The notes beneath the pieces were generated by a model. That model saw only the letters and a program-made list of their open reading frames with translations. It ran no database searches and had not been told where the DNA came from. From Streptomyces sp. NBC_00162 (GTDB lineage: Bacteria; Actinomycetota; Actinomycetes; Streptomycetales; Streptomycetaceae): a stretch of DNA of 64,000 nt. The number at the start of each line of letters is the position of its first letter. Positions within the stretch are counted from its first letter, which is position 1. Shown here piece after piece: positions 7,763 to 15,753 of this stretch. The DNA lies in NCBI RefSeq assembly GCF_024611995.1, contig NZ_CP102509.1, forward strand, positions 4,650,001 to 4,714,000, given 5' to 3'. A program made the position numbers and the translations under genes.

Positions 7763-8017
7763 TCAGAACCTTCCTTGATGTGGCGCGTATCAAGGAATTC
7801 CCGCAGCAGAAACGCAGCGCAGGGAATCACAAGAACGGGCCGAATGGAATGCGAAAGCGACTCTGGCCTACAGAGATTCTGTACGGGCGCATGCGCTGAG
7901 ATGGGGTGGCGCCATGTGGACGCGAAACCAAGAAAAATCGAGTGGGGTGAAGCGTCGAGGAGGCTGTAACCCTGAATAATCCGTCCCGCAGGTGACACCA
8001 CTGCGGGAACTACGTGC
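7763..8017 (-). other. Helicase leader / csp-helicase intergenic region
   Basis: About 255 bp lie between the csp terminator and the helicase start. A hairpin with arms CCCGCAG (7985-7991) and CTGCGGG (8001-8007) lies at the distal end and AT-richer sequence follows (around 7928-7980). The remaining leader could be about 150-200 nt, as is common for cold-induced helicase mRNAs. No gene is seen. Confidence 0.4.
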
Positions 8018-8055
8018 AGCTGGGGCCCGCACCCCGAAGGATGCGGGCCCCAGCT
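8018..8055 (-). terminator. Terminator of the csp gene
   Basis: A 14-bp perfect stem (AGCTGGGGCCCGCA at 8018-8031 with its complement at 8042-8055), 18 bp downstream of the csp stop codon. Confidence 0.85.
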
Positions 8056-8073
8056 ACGAAATGCGCGTCAGCG

Positions 8074-8277
8074 TCAGGCGAGAACGATGTTCTCGGCCGT
8101 CGGGCCCTTCTGGCCCTGCGCGATGTCGAAGGTGACCTTCTGGCCTTCCTGCAGCTCGCGGAAGCCCTGGGCGGCGATGTTCGAGAAGTGGGCGAAGACG
8201 TCGTCGCCGCCACCGTCCTGCTCGATGAAGCCGAAACCCTTAGCCGCGTTGAACCACTTCACGGTGCCAGATGCCAT
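8074..8277 (-). CDS. Cold shock protein (CspA family)
   Basis: A 67-residue single cold-shock domain, the standard length. RNP1 is KGFGFIEQ (residues 13-20) and RNP2 is DVFAHFSNI (about 26-34), after the canonical [16 protein letters not shown] start. It is an RNA chaperone that binds single-stranded RNA/DNA. ATG 8277 follows AAGGAG with eight bases between. A strong terminator separates it from the helicase gene, so the two are probably separate transcripts with some read-through. Confidence 0.97.
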   Translation of the reverse strand: MASGTVKWFNAAKGFGFIEQDGGGDDVFAHFSNIAAQGFRELQEGQKVTFDIAQGQKGPTAENIVLA

Positions 8278-8600
8278 GTCATATCTCCTTTGGGGCAGTA
8301 CACCAGCATCCGCACTGTACGGACACCGTGTCGCCGCGATGATGCCCCGCCGGAAAATGACCCGGAAATATGAAGCACTCGAATGTGGCGCGGAGGCCGA
8401 CTGGAGCGCTTGAAGTTTTTGGGTACCAAAACTGCAACCGAGATCGACAGTAGCACGCTGCAGCGGTTTGTGTGCGTTAAATATCTCCATCGTGTGCGCG
8501 GCGGAAAAACTCTCCCTGCGGGGTCCATTAAACTCTCTGGCCGCGGGGATAGATATTGATTCCCCCCGAGTGCAGCGTTTCGGGAGCAAGGGCGTCCGCC
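8278..8600 (-). promoter_or_regulatory. Upstream region of csp, with near-palindrome at 8414-8433
   Basis: There is no gene for about 490 bp upstream of csp. An imperfect palindrome, AGTTTTTGGGTACCAAAACT, lies at 8414-8433 about 140 bp before the start codon. AT-rich segments around 8285-8400 could hold the promoter and a structured cold-shock leader. Function is inferred only from position. Confidence 0.35.
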
Positions 8601-8771
8601 AGCTGCGACGTCCAGTCCACGGGGACGTGAGCCTGCGGGGTGGGATCGCAGCGCCCTCTGGAAGGGATCAGCAGCTCGCAGGTGCTCCATGGCGGTCTCG
8701 GGGGCGTCCACGCGCAAGGCGGCGCGACCGGCCCCGCACTCGCTACACGTCTGTTCCGCAGCGCCTGACCG

Positions 8772-8894
8772 TCACTGCGGTCGTTCGCGAAGCCGTTCTC
8801 GCAGGTGGTGGAGAACCTCGGTGTCGGCGACGTCGACCAAGGCTGCCAACAGGATCCGGATACGAACGTCATCGCCATGGTGCACAGCCCGCAC
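8772..8894 (-). CDS. Possible 40-residue small protein
   Basis: The frame reads VRAVHHGDDVRIRILLAALV then DVADTEVLHHLRERLRERPQ and stops. The second half looks like an amphipathic helix with good third-position G+C bias, and the segment DDVRIRILLAALVDVADTE feels like genuine protein. The GTG start at 8894 has no clear ribosome site, so this may instead be the tail of a decayed gene. Confidence 0.3.
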   Translation of the reverse strand: MRAVHHGDDVRIRILLAALVDVADTEVLHHLRERLRERPQ

Positions 8895-8924
8895 GCACCG
8901 TTGGCGGGGAAGGTGGCGTGGGTG

Positions 8925-9095
8925 ATGGCCGAGCTGAAGTTCGAAACCGTCGTGTGCCCGCACTGCGCGGCCTGCCCGGCCACTGGGCAGGCCCGTACCA
9001 TCGCCGCCGACCGGCGCTGGGTGACGGTGACGTGGCATGTCCCTACCTGCCCGCACTACGCCGCCGATCGCGTGTTGGCGGGGAAAGAGGACTAG
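8925..9095 (+). CDS. Small cysteine-containing hypothetical protein
   Basis: A 56-residue product with FETVVCPHCAACPATGQ and, further on, VPTCPHYAADR. The CPHCAACP cluster plus a later CPH resembles a small metal-binding site, but spacing is unlike a standard zinc ribbon. ATG 8925 has GAAGGTGG about nine bases upstream. An in-frame GTG at 8805 would add 40 residues but lacks support. No family is recognised. Confidence 0.4.
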   Translation: MAELKFETVVCPHCAACPATGQARTIAADRRWVTVTWHVPTCPHYAADRVLAGKED

Positions 9096-9327
9096 GTAGT
9101 CCCGCGGCGAGACTGCGCCGACCCTCCGGCCAACCGCCCCTTTGGGAAAGCGAATTCGCGCGGCAGCGGCCGTGGAGTGACGCAGGTCCTCGAGAATGCG
9201 TTCTTGCGATCCGAGATCGGCGGGGCCCGTGTGGTGCAAGTGGTGCGCGAAAGGCCCTCCGGGCAGGGCATTTCCGCCAGTTGGGGCACGCAGAAGGCAC
9301 GGCAGAGTCTGAGAGGTCTGGACAACG

Positions 9328-9360
9328 AAGAAGGCCCAGGTCGCTGACCTGGGCCTTCTT
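9328..9360 (-). terminator. Terminator of tRNA-Gly
   Basis: A 15-bp perfect stem, AAGAAGGCCCAGGTC (9328-9342) with its complement at 9346-9360 and a 3-base loop. It starts five bases after the 3' end of the minus-strand tRNA. Confidence 0.85.
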
Positions 9361-9365
9361 TAAAG

Positions 9366-9436
9366 AGCGGATGACGGGAATCGAACCCGCGCTATAAGCT
9401 TGGGAAGCTCATGTTCTACCATTAAACTACATCCGC
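9366..9436 (-). tRNA. tRNA-Gly (anticodon CCC)
   Basis: Reading the minus strand: acceptor stem GCGGATG / CATCCGC, D-arm GTTTAATGGTAGAAC, anticodon stem TGAGC / GCTTA with loop TTCCCAA (anticodon CCC), T-arm GCGGG-TTCGATT-CCCGT, discriminator U. It is 71 nt with no encoded CCA. It decodes GGG. No integrase or direct repeat is seen at its 3' end. Confidence 0.95.
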
Positions 9437-9660
9437 ATAGCGTTCCAGTTGCCTGGAGCGGTATCTTCGCCCACTCTACCCCATGATCGACCCCCGGTGA
9501 ATCTGCCGTGGGGTCGTTGTCGTGTGTGGTGTGCACGGAGGCGTGTGGGCGCGGGAGTTGGGGCGTACCGTGTGGGTTCGGAGCGGCGGCTGGAGTGGGT
9601 CCCGATCATCCCCTAATGTGGCGATTCGTCGCAGTACAGCTCGTTGGGGAAAGGGACTCG

Positions 9661-9828
9661 ATGGAGCACACCGTCGTCCGTTGTGCCGAAGGGCACGTTT
9701 TCAGTACCGCCTCCTTCCCGCTGCAGCACCTCGGTGCCGGCCGGATCGGGCCGGGGCGGTTGCTGCGGTGTCCGCGGTGCGCGCGGTTGAGGCATGCCGT
9801 GCCCGTGGGGGCAGCGGTCAAGCGATAG
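9661..9828 (+). CDS. Small putative zinc-binding protein upstream of dcd
   Basis: A 55-residue protein starting [20 protein letters not shown], then [18 protein letters not shown]-x2-GH and a later CPRC give a treble-clef-like set of ligands, as in small rubredoxin-like or zinc-ribbon proteins. ATG 9661 follows AAAGGGA. Similar short Cys proteins occur before dcd in other Streptomyces as far as I recall. Function is unknown. Confidence 0.7.
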   Translation: MEHTVVRCAEGHVFSTASFPLQHLGAGRIGPGRLLRCPRCARLRHAVPVGAAVKR

Positions 9829-9856
9829 CGGACGGGCGCGCGGGCGCCGCTCTCGA

Positions 9857-9893
9857 TTGGGGGTGGCCCGCGCGCTCTGCGTATCCTCGGGAC
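9857..9893 (+). promoter_or_regulatory. Putative leaderless promoter of dcd
   Basis: TTGGGG at 9857-9862 and TATCCT at 9882-9887 are separated by 19 bp. The -10-like box ends 7 bases before the GTG start and there is no ribosome binding site, so transcription may begin at the start codon. Confidence 0.5.
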
Positions 9894-10481
9894 GTGCTTC
9901 TCTCTGACAAAGACATCCGGGCCGAGATCGACAGCGGACGGGTTCGCATCGACCCGTTCGAGGAGTCGATGGTGCAGCCCTCCAGCATCGACGTACGCCT
10001 CGACCGGTTCTTCCGGGTGTTCGAGAACCACCGGTACGCCCACATCGATCCGGCGACCGAGCAGGCGGACCTGACCCGGATGGTCGAGCCGGAGGGTGAC
10101 GAGGCCTTCATCCTGCACCCCGGTGAGTTCGTGCTCGCCTCCACCTACGAGGTCATCTCGCTGCCCGACGACATCGCCTCCAGACTGGAGGGGAAGTCCA
10201 GCCTGGGCCGCCTCGGTCTGGTGACGCATTCGACGGCCGGGTTCATCGACCCCGGGTTCTCGGGCCACGTGACCCTGGAGCTGTCGAACCTCGCCACGCT
10301 GCCGATCAAGCTCTGGCCGGGCATGAAGATCGGGCAGCTGTGCATGTTCCGGCTCAGCTCGCCCGCGGAGTTCCCGTACGGCAGTGAGCGGTACGGGTCC
10401 AGGTACCAGGGGCAGCGCGGGCCGACCGCCTCGCGCTCCTTCCAGAACTTCCACCGCACCCAGGTGAGGCACGAGGCATGA
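9894..10481 (+). CDS. dcd: dCTP deaminase
   Basis: A 195-residue enzyme that deaminates dCTP to dUTP for thymidylate synthesis. Family landmarks are [39 protein letters not shown], the catalytic segment [20 protein letters not shown] (with [10 protein letters not shown] next) and [15 protein letters not shown] near the end. Length is close to the usual 191 in Streptomyces, with four extra residues (RHEA) at the end. The GTG start has no ribosome site. The gene overlaps the next by four bases (ATGA), implying translational coupling. Confidence 0.97.
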   Translation: MLLSDKDIRAEIDSGRVRIDPFEESMVQPSSIDVRLDRFFRVFENHRYAHIDPATEQADLTRMVEPEGDEAFILHPGEFVLASTYEVISLPDDIASRLEGKSSLGRLGLVTHSTAGFIDPGFSGHVTLELSNLATLPIKLWPGMKIGQLCMFRLSSPAEFPYGSERYGSRYQGQRGPTASRSFQNFHRTQVRHEA

Positions 10482-10981
10482 GCGACGACGCGGTGCGCGA
10501 GAATCTTGACTACGCGGGGTTCGGGCGGGCGGTGCGCCAGCTCGCGCAGACGATCGCCGACGACGGCTACGAGCCCGACATCATCCTGAGCATCGCCCGG
10601 GGCGGGGTGTTCGTCGCCGGCGGCCTGGCGTACGCGCTCGACTGCAAGAACATCCACCTCGTGAACGTGGAGTTCTACACCGGCGTCGGCACCACGCTGG
10701 AGATGCCGGTCATGCTGGCGCCCGTACCCGAGGCGATCGACTTCACCGATAAGAAGGTGCTGATCGCCGACGACGTCGCCGACACCGGCAAGACGCTCAA
10801 GCTGGTCCACGACTTCTGCCTGGGCCACGTGGCCGAGGTGCGGTCCGCCGTCATCTACGAGAAGTCCCACTCGCTCGTGAAGTGCGAGTACGTGTGGAAG
10901 AAGACCGACGAGTGGATCAACTTCCCCTGGTCGGTCGAGCCGCCCGTCGTGAAGCGTGAGGGCCAGGTCCTCGACGCCTAG
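10478..10981 (+). CDS. Phosphoribosyltransferase (xanthine/hypoxanthine type)
   Basis: A 167-residue type I phosphoribosyltransferase. The PRPP loop is [15 protein letters not shown] (about residues 90-104) and the pyrophosphate loop is [15 protein letters not shown] (about 37-51). The fold and length match xanthine/guanine or hypoxanthine salvage enzymes; the exact base cannot be fixed. It is coupled to dcd by an ATGA overlap, giving a two-gene nucleotide-metabolism operon that ends at a strong bidirectional terminator. Confidence 0.9.
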   Translation: MSDDAVRENLDYAGFGRAVRQLAQTIADDGYEPDIILSIARGGVFVAGGLAYALDCKNIHLVNVEFYTGVGTTLEMPVMLAPVPEAIDFTDKKVLIADDVADTGKTLKLVHDFCLGHVAEVRSAVIYEKSHSLVKCEYVWKKTDEWINFPWSVEPPVVKREGQVLDA

Positions 10982-11015
10982 TCCGGCTGGTCCGGCCAGT
11001 CCGGCACAAGACGAA

Positions 11016-11054
11016 AAAGGGCCCGCCGCGCATCCGTTGCGCGGCGGGCCCTTT
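11016..11054. terminator. Bidirectional terminator between convergent genes
   Basis: A 16-bp perfect stem AAAGGGCCCGCCGCGC (11016-11031) with its complement at 11039-11054. It is flanked by A-run and T-run on the two sides, so it suits both the phosphoribosyltransferase and the opposing Yip1-like gene. Confidence 0.9.
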
Positions 11055-11065
11055 CGCGTGGGTCG

Positions 11066-11980
11066 CTAGATCGTGCCCAGCTTGATGATCGAGAGCAGCG
11101 CGATCAGCTGGATCGCGGACGCGCCCAGCGCCTTCGGCCACGGCAGGTCGTGGGACTTGCTGATCAACGAGGTGAACAGGGCGCCCGCCGCCACCCAGGT
11201 GGCCCAGCCCAGGACCTGGACCAGTCCGTTGTCGCCGCCCAGGAACACGGCGAAGATCAGGCGCGGGGCGTCCGTCAGCGACATGACCAGCATGGACAGG
11301 CCCACGGTGGGCTGCCAGGAGCCGTCGCCGCCCAGCTGGCGGGCCAGCGTGTGGGTGACCGCGCCCAGGAGCAGCCCGCAGATGACGAAGGCCGCGCCCG
11401 CCGAGAGGACGATCGGCACGGCCTTGGACAGGGTCGCGTTGATCACGTCCTTGCGGGCGTCGTCGAGGCCGAAGACCGCGAGGAGCCCGTAGAGGAAGGT
11501 CACGGTCAGCGCCGGCCCCCAGACGGCGTAGTCGCGCATCTGGAGGAAGGTCTGGCCCGGCCGCATCACGATGCCGCGGAGGAGTTCCTTCCACGGCAGC
11601 CGCGGGCCGGCCGGGGCGGCCGCGGCCGCGCCCGCCTGGTACGTCGCGCCCTGGCCGTACGGGTCCTCACCGACGGCGAAGACCTGGGTGTGCCCCGGGT
11701 TGTCGTTGGTGTAGCCGCCGTGACCACCGTGACCGCCCTGGCCTCCGTGACCGTACGGGGCCTGCGGCGGCTGCTGCTGGCCGTACGGGTCGAAGTACTC
11801 GGGCTCGCCGTGCCCCCCGGCGCCCGGCTGCGGCCACTGCTGCTGCGGTGGCGAGCCTGCGGGAGGGTAGGGCTGCTGGCCGTACGGAGGCGGTTGCTGC
11901 TGTCCGTACGGCTGCTGCTGCGGGGGTTGTTGCGGGGTGCGGTTGTTGTCCCGGCCGCGTCCGATCCTGAATCCAGCCAC
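11066..11980 (-). CDS. Yip1-domain membrane protein with Pro/Gln-rich N terminus
   Basis: A 304-residue protein. Residues about 10-130 are low complexity, with repeated PQQQPYGQQQ and GGHGGHGG and PYG units, and should be disordered in the cytoplasm. From about residue 137, LPWKELLRGIVMRPGQTFLQ starts a Yip1-like domain with about five membrane segments (for example VPIVLSAGAAFVICGLLLGA and AIQLIALLSIIKLG). The GTG start at 11980 has only a weak ribosome site. Function in bacteria is not established. It is divergent from the secreted protein gene at 12248. Confidence 0.8.
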   Translation of the reverse strand: MAGFRIGRGRDNNRTPQQPPQQQPYGQQQPPPYGQQPYPPAGSPPQQQWPQPGAGGHGEPEYFDPYGQQQPPQAPYGHGGQGGHGGHGGYTNDNPGHTQVFAVGEDPYGQGATYQAGAAAAAPAGPRLPWKELLRGIVMRPGQTFLQMRDYAVWGPALTVTFLYGLLAVFGLDDARKDVINATLSKAVPIVLSAGAAFVICGLLLGAVTHTLARQLGGDGSWQPTVGLSMLVMSLTDAPRLIFAVFLGGDNGLVQVLGWATWVAAGALFTSLISKSHDLPWPKALGASAIQLIALLSIIKLGTI

Positions 11981-12183
11981 GTGATCGAAAGTACCTGGTC
12001 CTGCCGGGCCCCGTGGACGGGCGGCTGGAACAGGGGGCCTTTGCGGCTGACCTGTGACATCCCCTAGGGGACGGTGGGGTGTCCGGTTTACGCGGCTGCG
12101 CCACATTCTGCGGGTCTTCGTTACGTTCCCGACGGAATACCCACATATCCGGCCCGTAGCTTCGTGTCTGTCGACGCCACGCA

Positions 12184-12237
<54 letters not shown>

Positions 12238-12247
12238 AGCAGCCATC

Positions 12248-13261
12248 ATGCGCAGCACCCGCCGCACCACCCTCCGTACCGCCGCCGTCGTCGCCGGCAC
12301 GGCCGCCGTCCTGGCCCTTCCGGTCGGATCCGCCTTCGCGGACTCCCCGGCCGTCCCGGAGCCGGAGGTGCTGCCCGGCATCGAGCAGCCGCAGGTCGAC
12401 CCGTCCGTAGAGCCGTCCGTGGAGCCGTCCGTCCAGCCCTCCGCGGACCCGTCCGTTCCGCCGGTGAAGCCCACCACCCCGCCGGTCAAGCCGACCGCCG
12501 GCGTCCGGGCGTACGTCACCACCGTGAAGCTGGCGGACGGCTCGACGGCCAAGGTCTACAAGATCGGCGACAACCACTTCGAGGCGGACATCTTCGCCGG
12601 CTCCACGAAGCTGGACACGCTGGTCAGCAAGGGCGGCGCAGCCGCGTACGGCCAGAACAACGGCCTGCACGTCGTGCTCCAGCCGAACGGCACGGTGACC
12701 TCCTGGATTGACGGCGGGCAGCAGCCGAAGCCCGTGGAGAAGCCCAAGCCGCAGGTCAAGCCCGAGGTCAAGAAGGAGAGTTCGGTGCGGATCACCATGC
12801 CCGACGGCCGCATCGCCAAGCTGGTCGACGGTCCGAACGGCAAGCGCGCCGACATCTCGATGCGGAACGGGAACTCCCTCGGCACCATCGACCTGAAGCA
12901 CCCGAGCACGCAGAACGACGGCTGGACCTACAAGCTCGTCCAGGAAGGCAAGCGCGTGAAGTTCGTCGTCATCGACGGCAAGGGCGGCGGGAACAGCTGG
13001 GTGTACGACTTCGACGGCAAGCTGATCGAGCAGTACACCGTGCAGAAGGACGCGAAGAACGACGTGAAGAAGGACGCCAAGAAGGACGAGGCCAAGCCCG
13101 CCGTCGGGAAGGTCGTTCCGAAGGGCGGCGTGAAGGCCGGCGCGGAGGGGGTCACCCCGCCGAATGGCGACACCCCGAAGCTGCTCGCCGCCGGCGGCGG
13201 GATGGCCGCGGCGGGTGCGGCCGGTCTCGGCTTCGCGATGCTGCGCCGCCGGTCCTCCTGA
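12248..13261 (+). CDS. Secreted, membrane-anchored surface protein
   Basis: A 337-residue exported protein. A signal peptide occupies residues 1-31 (MRSTRRTTLRTAAVVAGTAA, cleavage after AFA). Then comes a Pro/Ser/Val repeat segment (DPSVEPSVEPSVQPSADPSV, PPVKPTTPPVKP) likely to span the wall. Two related modules follow (VKLADGSTAKVYKIGDNHFE and ITMPDGRIAKLVDGPNGKRA), each about 75 residues. Next is a Lys/Asp-rich linker and a C-terminal GDTPKLLAAGGG plus hydrophobic stretch and RRRSS. The tail looks like a cell-wall anchor but lacks a clear LPxTG/LAxTG. ATG 12248 is chosen because the signal peptide starts there. Confidence 0.85.
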   Translation: MRSTRRTTLRTAAVVAGTAAVLALPVGSAFADSPAVPEPEVLPGIEQPQVDPSVEPSVEPSVQPSADPSVPPVKPTTPPVKPTAGVRAYVTTVKLADGSTAKVYKIGDNHFEADIFAGSTKLDTLVSKGGAAAYGQNNGLHVVLQPNGTVTSWIDGGQQPKPVEKPKPQVKPEVKKESSVRITMPDGRIAKLVDGPNGKRADISMRNGNSLGTIDLKHPSTQNDGWTYKLVQEGKRVKFVVIDGKGGGNSWVYDFDGKLIEQYTVQKDAKNDVKKDAKKDEAKPAVGKVVPKGGVKAGAEGVTPPNGDTPKLLAAGGGMAAAGAAGLGFAMLRRRSS

Positions 13262-13266
13262 CACGA

Positions 13267-13306
13267 CGGAACGGCCGGTCCCCCGAGTTGGGGACCGGCC
13301 GTTCCG
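13267..13306. terminator. Bidirectional terminator (surface protein / Fe-S reductase)
   Basis: A 17-bp perfect stem CGGAACGGCCGGTCCCC (13267-13283) with its complement at 13290-13306 and loop CGAGTT, placed between convergent genes. Confidence 0.9.
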
Positions 13307-13328
13307 TGTCTGCGGGGTCAGCCGGGGA

Positions 13329-15644
13329 CTACTTGGCGTCCTCGGTCTTCGCCTCGGTCTCAGCCTCGGCCTCGGTCTTGGCCTCAGCCTTCGGCTCGGG
13401 GTCAGGCTCCGGCTCCGGCTCGGCCTCCACCGGCTCCGGCGTCTTCACCGAGTCCAGCAGCAGCTGCGCCACGTCCACGACCTGGACGTGCTCCTTCGCC
13501 TGGCCGTCGTTCTTCTTGCCGTTGACCGAGTCGGTCAGCATGACCAGGCAGAACGGGCAGGCGGTGGAGACGATGTCGGGGTTCAGGGACAGGGCCTCGT
13601 CGACGCGCTCGTTGTTGATGCGCTTGCCGATCCGCTCCTCCATCCACATCCGCGCGCCACCGGCGCCACAGCAGAAGCCCCGCTCCTTGTGGCGGTGCAT
13701 CTCCTGCTGGCGCAGGCCCGGCACGGCCGACATGATCTCGCGCGGCGGCGTGTAGACCTTGTTGTGCCGGCCCAGGTAGCACGGGTCGTGGTACGTGATC
13801 AGGCCGTCCACCGGCGTGACCGGCGTCAGCCGGCCCTCGTCGATCAGGTGCTGGAGCAGCTGCGTGTGGTGGATGACCTCGTACTCGCCGCCCAGCTGCG
13901 GGTACTCGTTCGCGATGGTGTTGAAGCAGTGCGGGCAGGTCGAGACGATCCGCTTCGCCGACTTCGGCTTCCGGGTCGACGGATCTTCATCGTCTTCACC
14001 GAACGCCATGTTCAGCATGGCCACGTTCTCCTGGCCCAGCTGCTGGAACAGCGGCTCGTTGCCCAGGCGGCGCGGCGAGTCACCGGTGCACTTCTCGTCG
14101 CCGCCCATGATCGCGAACTTGACGCCCGCGATGTTCAGCAGCTCCGCGAAGGCCTTGGTCGTCTTCTTGGCCCGGTCCTCGAGCGCGCCCGCGCAGCCGA
14201 CCCAGTACAGGTAGTCGAACTCCGAGAGGTCCTCCGCGTCCTTCCCGATGATCGGGACTTCGAAGTCGACCTCCTTGGTCCACTCGACGCGCTGCTTCTT
14301 GGCCAGGCCCCAGGGGTTGCCCTTCTTCTCCAGGTTCTTGAGCATCGTGCCGGCCTCCGAGGGGAAGGCGGACTCGATCATCACCTGGTAGCGGCGCATG
14401 TCGACGATGTGGTCGATGTGCTCGATGTCGACCGGGCACTGCTCCACGCACGCACCGCAGGTCGTGCAGGACCACAGCACGTCCGGGTCGATGACGCCGT
14501 TCTCCTCGGCCGTCCCGATCAGCGGGCGCTCGGCCTCCGCCAGAGCGGCCGCCGGGACGTCCTTCAGCTGTTCCGCAGTCGCCTTCTCGTTGCCCTCCAT
14601 GTCCTTGCCGCCACCGGCCAGCAGGTACGGGGCCTTGGCGTGCGCGTGGTCGCGCAGGGACATGATCAGGAGCTTCGGGGACAGCGGCTTGCCGGTGTTC
14701 CAGGCCGGGCACTGCGACTGGCAGCGACCGCACTCCGTACACGTGGAGAAGTCGAGGATGCCCTTCCAGGAGAACTGCTCGACCTGGGAGACGCCGAAGA
14801 CGTCGTCCTCGCCCGGGTCCTCGAAGTCGATCTCCTTGCCGCCGCTGGTCATCGGCTGGAGGGCGCCCAGCGCGACCGCGCCGTCGGCGTTCCGCTTGAA
14901 CCAGATGTTCGGGAAGCCGAGGAAGCGGTGCCAGGCGACACCCATGTTGGTGTTGAGCGAGACGACGATCATCCAGATCAGCGAGGTGCCGATCTTGATC
15001 ATCGCGGTGAAGTAGATGGCGTTCTGCAGGGCGCCGAGCGAGAGGCCCTTGAAGGCCAGGACCAGCGGGTACGACACGAAGTACGCCGGCTCGTACGAGT
15101 CCACGTGGTGGATCGCGCCCTCGAGGCCGCGCAGGCACAGGATCGCGAGGCCGATGGTGAGGATGATGTATTCGACGAAGTAGGCCTGCCAGGCCTTCGA
15201 GCCGGTGAAGCGCGACTTGCGGCCGGCCCGGGAGGGAAGGCTGAGCAGCCGGATGACCATCAGGACGACGATGCCCACGACCGTCATCAGGCCGATGAAC
15301 TCGATGTACATCTCGAACGGCAGGAAGCCGCCGATGATCGGCAGCGTCCAGTCGGCCTGGAAGAGCTGGCCGTACGCCTGCGCCAGCGTGGGCGGCAGGG
15401 TGAGGAAGCCGATCGCGACGAACCAGTGCGCGAAGCCGACGATGCCCCAGCGGTTCATGCGGCTGTGCCCGAGGAACTCCCGGACGAGGGTGAGGGTTCG
15501 GGCCTTCGGGTCGTCCGTCCGGCTGCCTGCCGGGACGGGCTGGCCGAGCTTCACGAACCGGTAGATCTGCGCCACGGCTCGGGCGAGCAGCGCGACGCCG
15601 ACCACGGTCAGGACCAGCGACACGATGATCGCGGCGAGTTGCAT
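13329..15644 (-). CDS. Membrane iron-sulfur reductase (heterodisulfide reductase-like, CCG domains)
   Basis: A 771-residue protein. The N-terminal 270 residues hold about six membrane segments, similar to a respiratory gamma/cytochrome subunit. Two [4Fe-4S] motifs follow, CTECGRCQSQCP (about 320) and CTTCGACVEQCP (about 410). Two cysteine-rich CCG domains follow, with CPHCFNTIANEYP and FCCGAGGARMW. The last 50 residues are an acidic Glu/Pro/Lys repeat tail (EAEPEPEPDPEPKAEAKTEA). It probably passes electrons from a soluble donor to the quinone pool, as in FadF-type proteins; the donor is not in this window. ATG 15644. An interleaved inverted repeat sits just upstream. Confidence 0.9.
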   Translation of the reverse strand: MQLAAIIVSLVLTVVGVALLARAVAQIYRFVKLGQPVPAGSRTDDPKARTLTLVREFLGHSRMNRWGIVGFAHWFVAIGFLTLPPTLAQAYGQLFQADWTLPIIGGFLPFEMYIEFIGLMTVVGIVVLMVIRLLSLPSRAGRKSRFTGSKAWQAYFVEYIILTIGLAILCLRGLEGAIHHVDSYEPAYFVSYPLVLAFKGLSLGALQNAIYFTAMIKIGTSLIWMIVVSLNTNMGVAWHRFLGFPNIWFKRNADGAVALGALQPMTSGGKEIDFEDPGEDDVFGVSQVEQFSWKGILDFSTCTECGRCQSQCPAWNTGKPLSPKLLIMSLRDHAHAKAPYLLAGGGKDMEGNEKATAEQLKDVPAAALAEAERPLIGTAEENGVIDPDVLWSCTTCGACVEQCPVDIEHIDHIVDMRRYQVMIESAFPSEAGTMLKNLEKKGNPWGLAKKQRVEWTKEVDFEVPIIGKDAEDLSEFDYLYWVGCAGALEDRAKKTTKAFAELLNIAGVKFAIMGGDEKCTGDSPRRLGNEPLFQQLGQENVAMLNMAFGEDDEDPSTRKPKSAKRIVSTCPHCFNTIANEYPQLGGEYEVIHHTQLLQHLIDEGRLTPVTPVDGLITYHDPCYLGRHNKVYTPPREIMSAVPGLRQQEMHRHKERGFCCGAGGARMWMEERIGKRINNERVDEALSLNPDIVSTACPFCLVMLTDSVNGKKNDGQAKEHVQVVDVAQLLLDSVKTPEPVEAEPEPEPDPEPKAEAKTEAEAETEAKTEDAK

Positions 15645-15665
15645 GGGAGGGCTCCTCGGGCGGCA

Positions 15666-15683
15666 TTACTAAGCGGTAACTTA
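15666..15683 (-). promoter_or_regulatory. Interleaved inverted repeats before the Fe-S reductase
   Basis: TTAC (15666-15669) with GTAA (15676-15679), and TAAG (15670-15673) with CTTA (15680-15683), overlap within 18 bp, just upstream of the start. This resembles a TetR-type (fatty-acid related) operator in actinobacteria, TTACTnAGCGGTAA, from memory. Confidence 0.45.
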
Positions 15684-15753
15684 TGTAGTCAAGGCTTGAG
15701 GTTACCCATTCCCGACGCCGCAATGTAGCCGAGCGTGCGGTGATCTGTGTCGC

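Noticed and set aside
6560..7969. A 469-residue plus-strand frame
   Set aside because: Antisense of the DEAD-box helicase.
8468..9397. A 309-residue plus-strand frame ending in the tRNA
   Set aside because: It crosses the csp leader and the tRNA-Gly gene and ends in the usual spurious tRNA translation TGIEPAL.
9366..9436. tRNA-Gly as integration site of the integrase remnant
   Set aside because: The remnant lies 8 kb away and no direct repeat of the tRNA 3' end is found between them.
13164..15728. An 854-residue plus-strand frame
   Set aside because: It mirrors the Fe-S reductase gene; the minus frame has four Cys-cluster motifs and a proper start.
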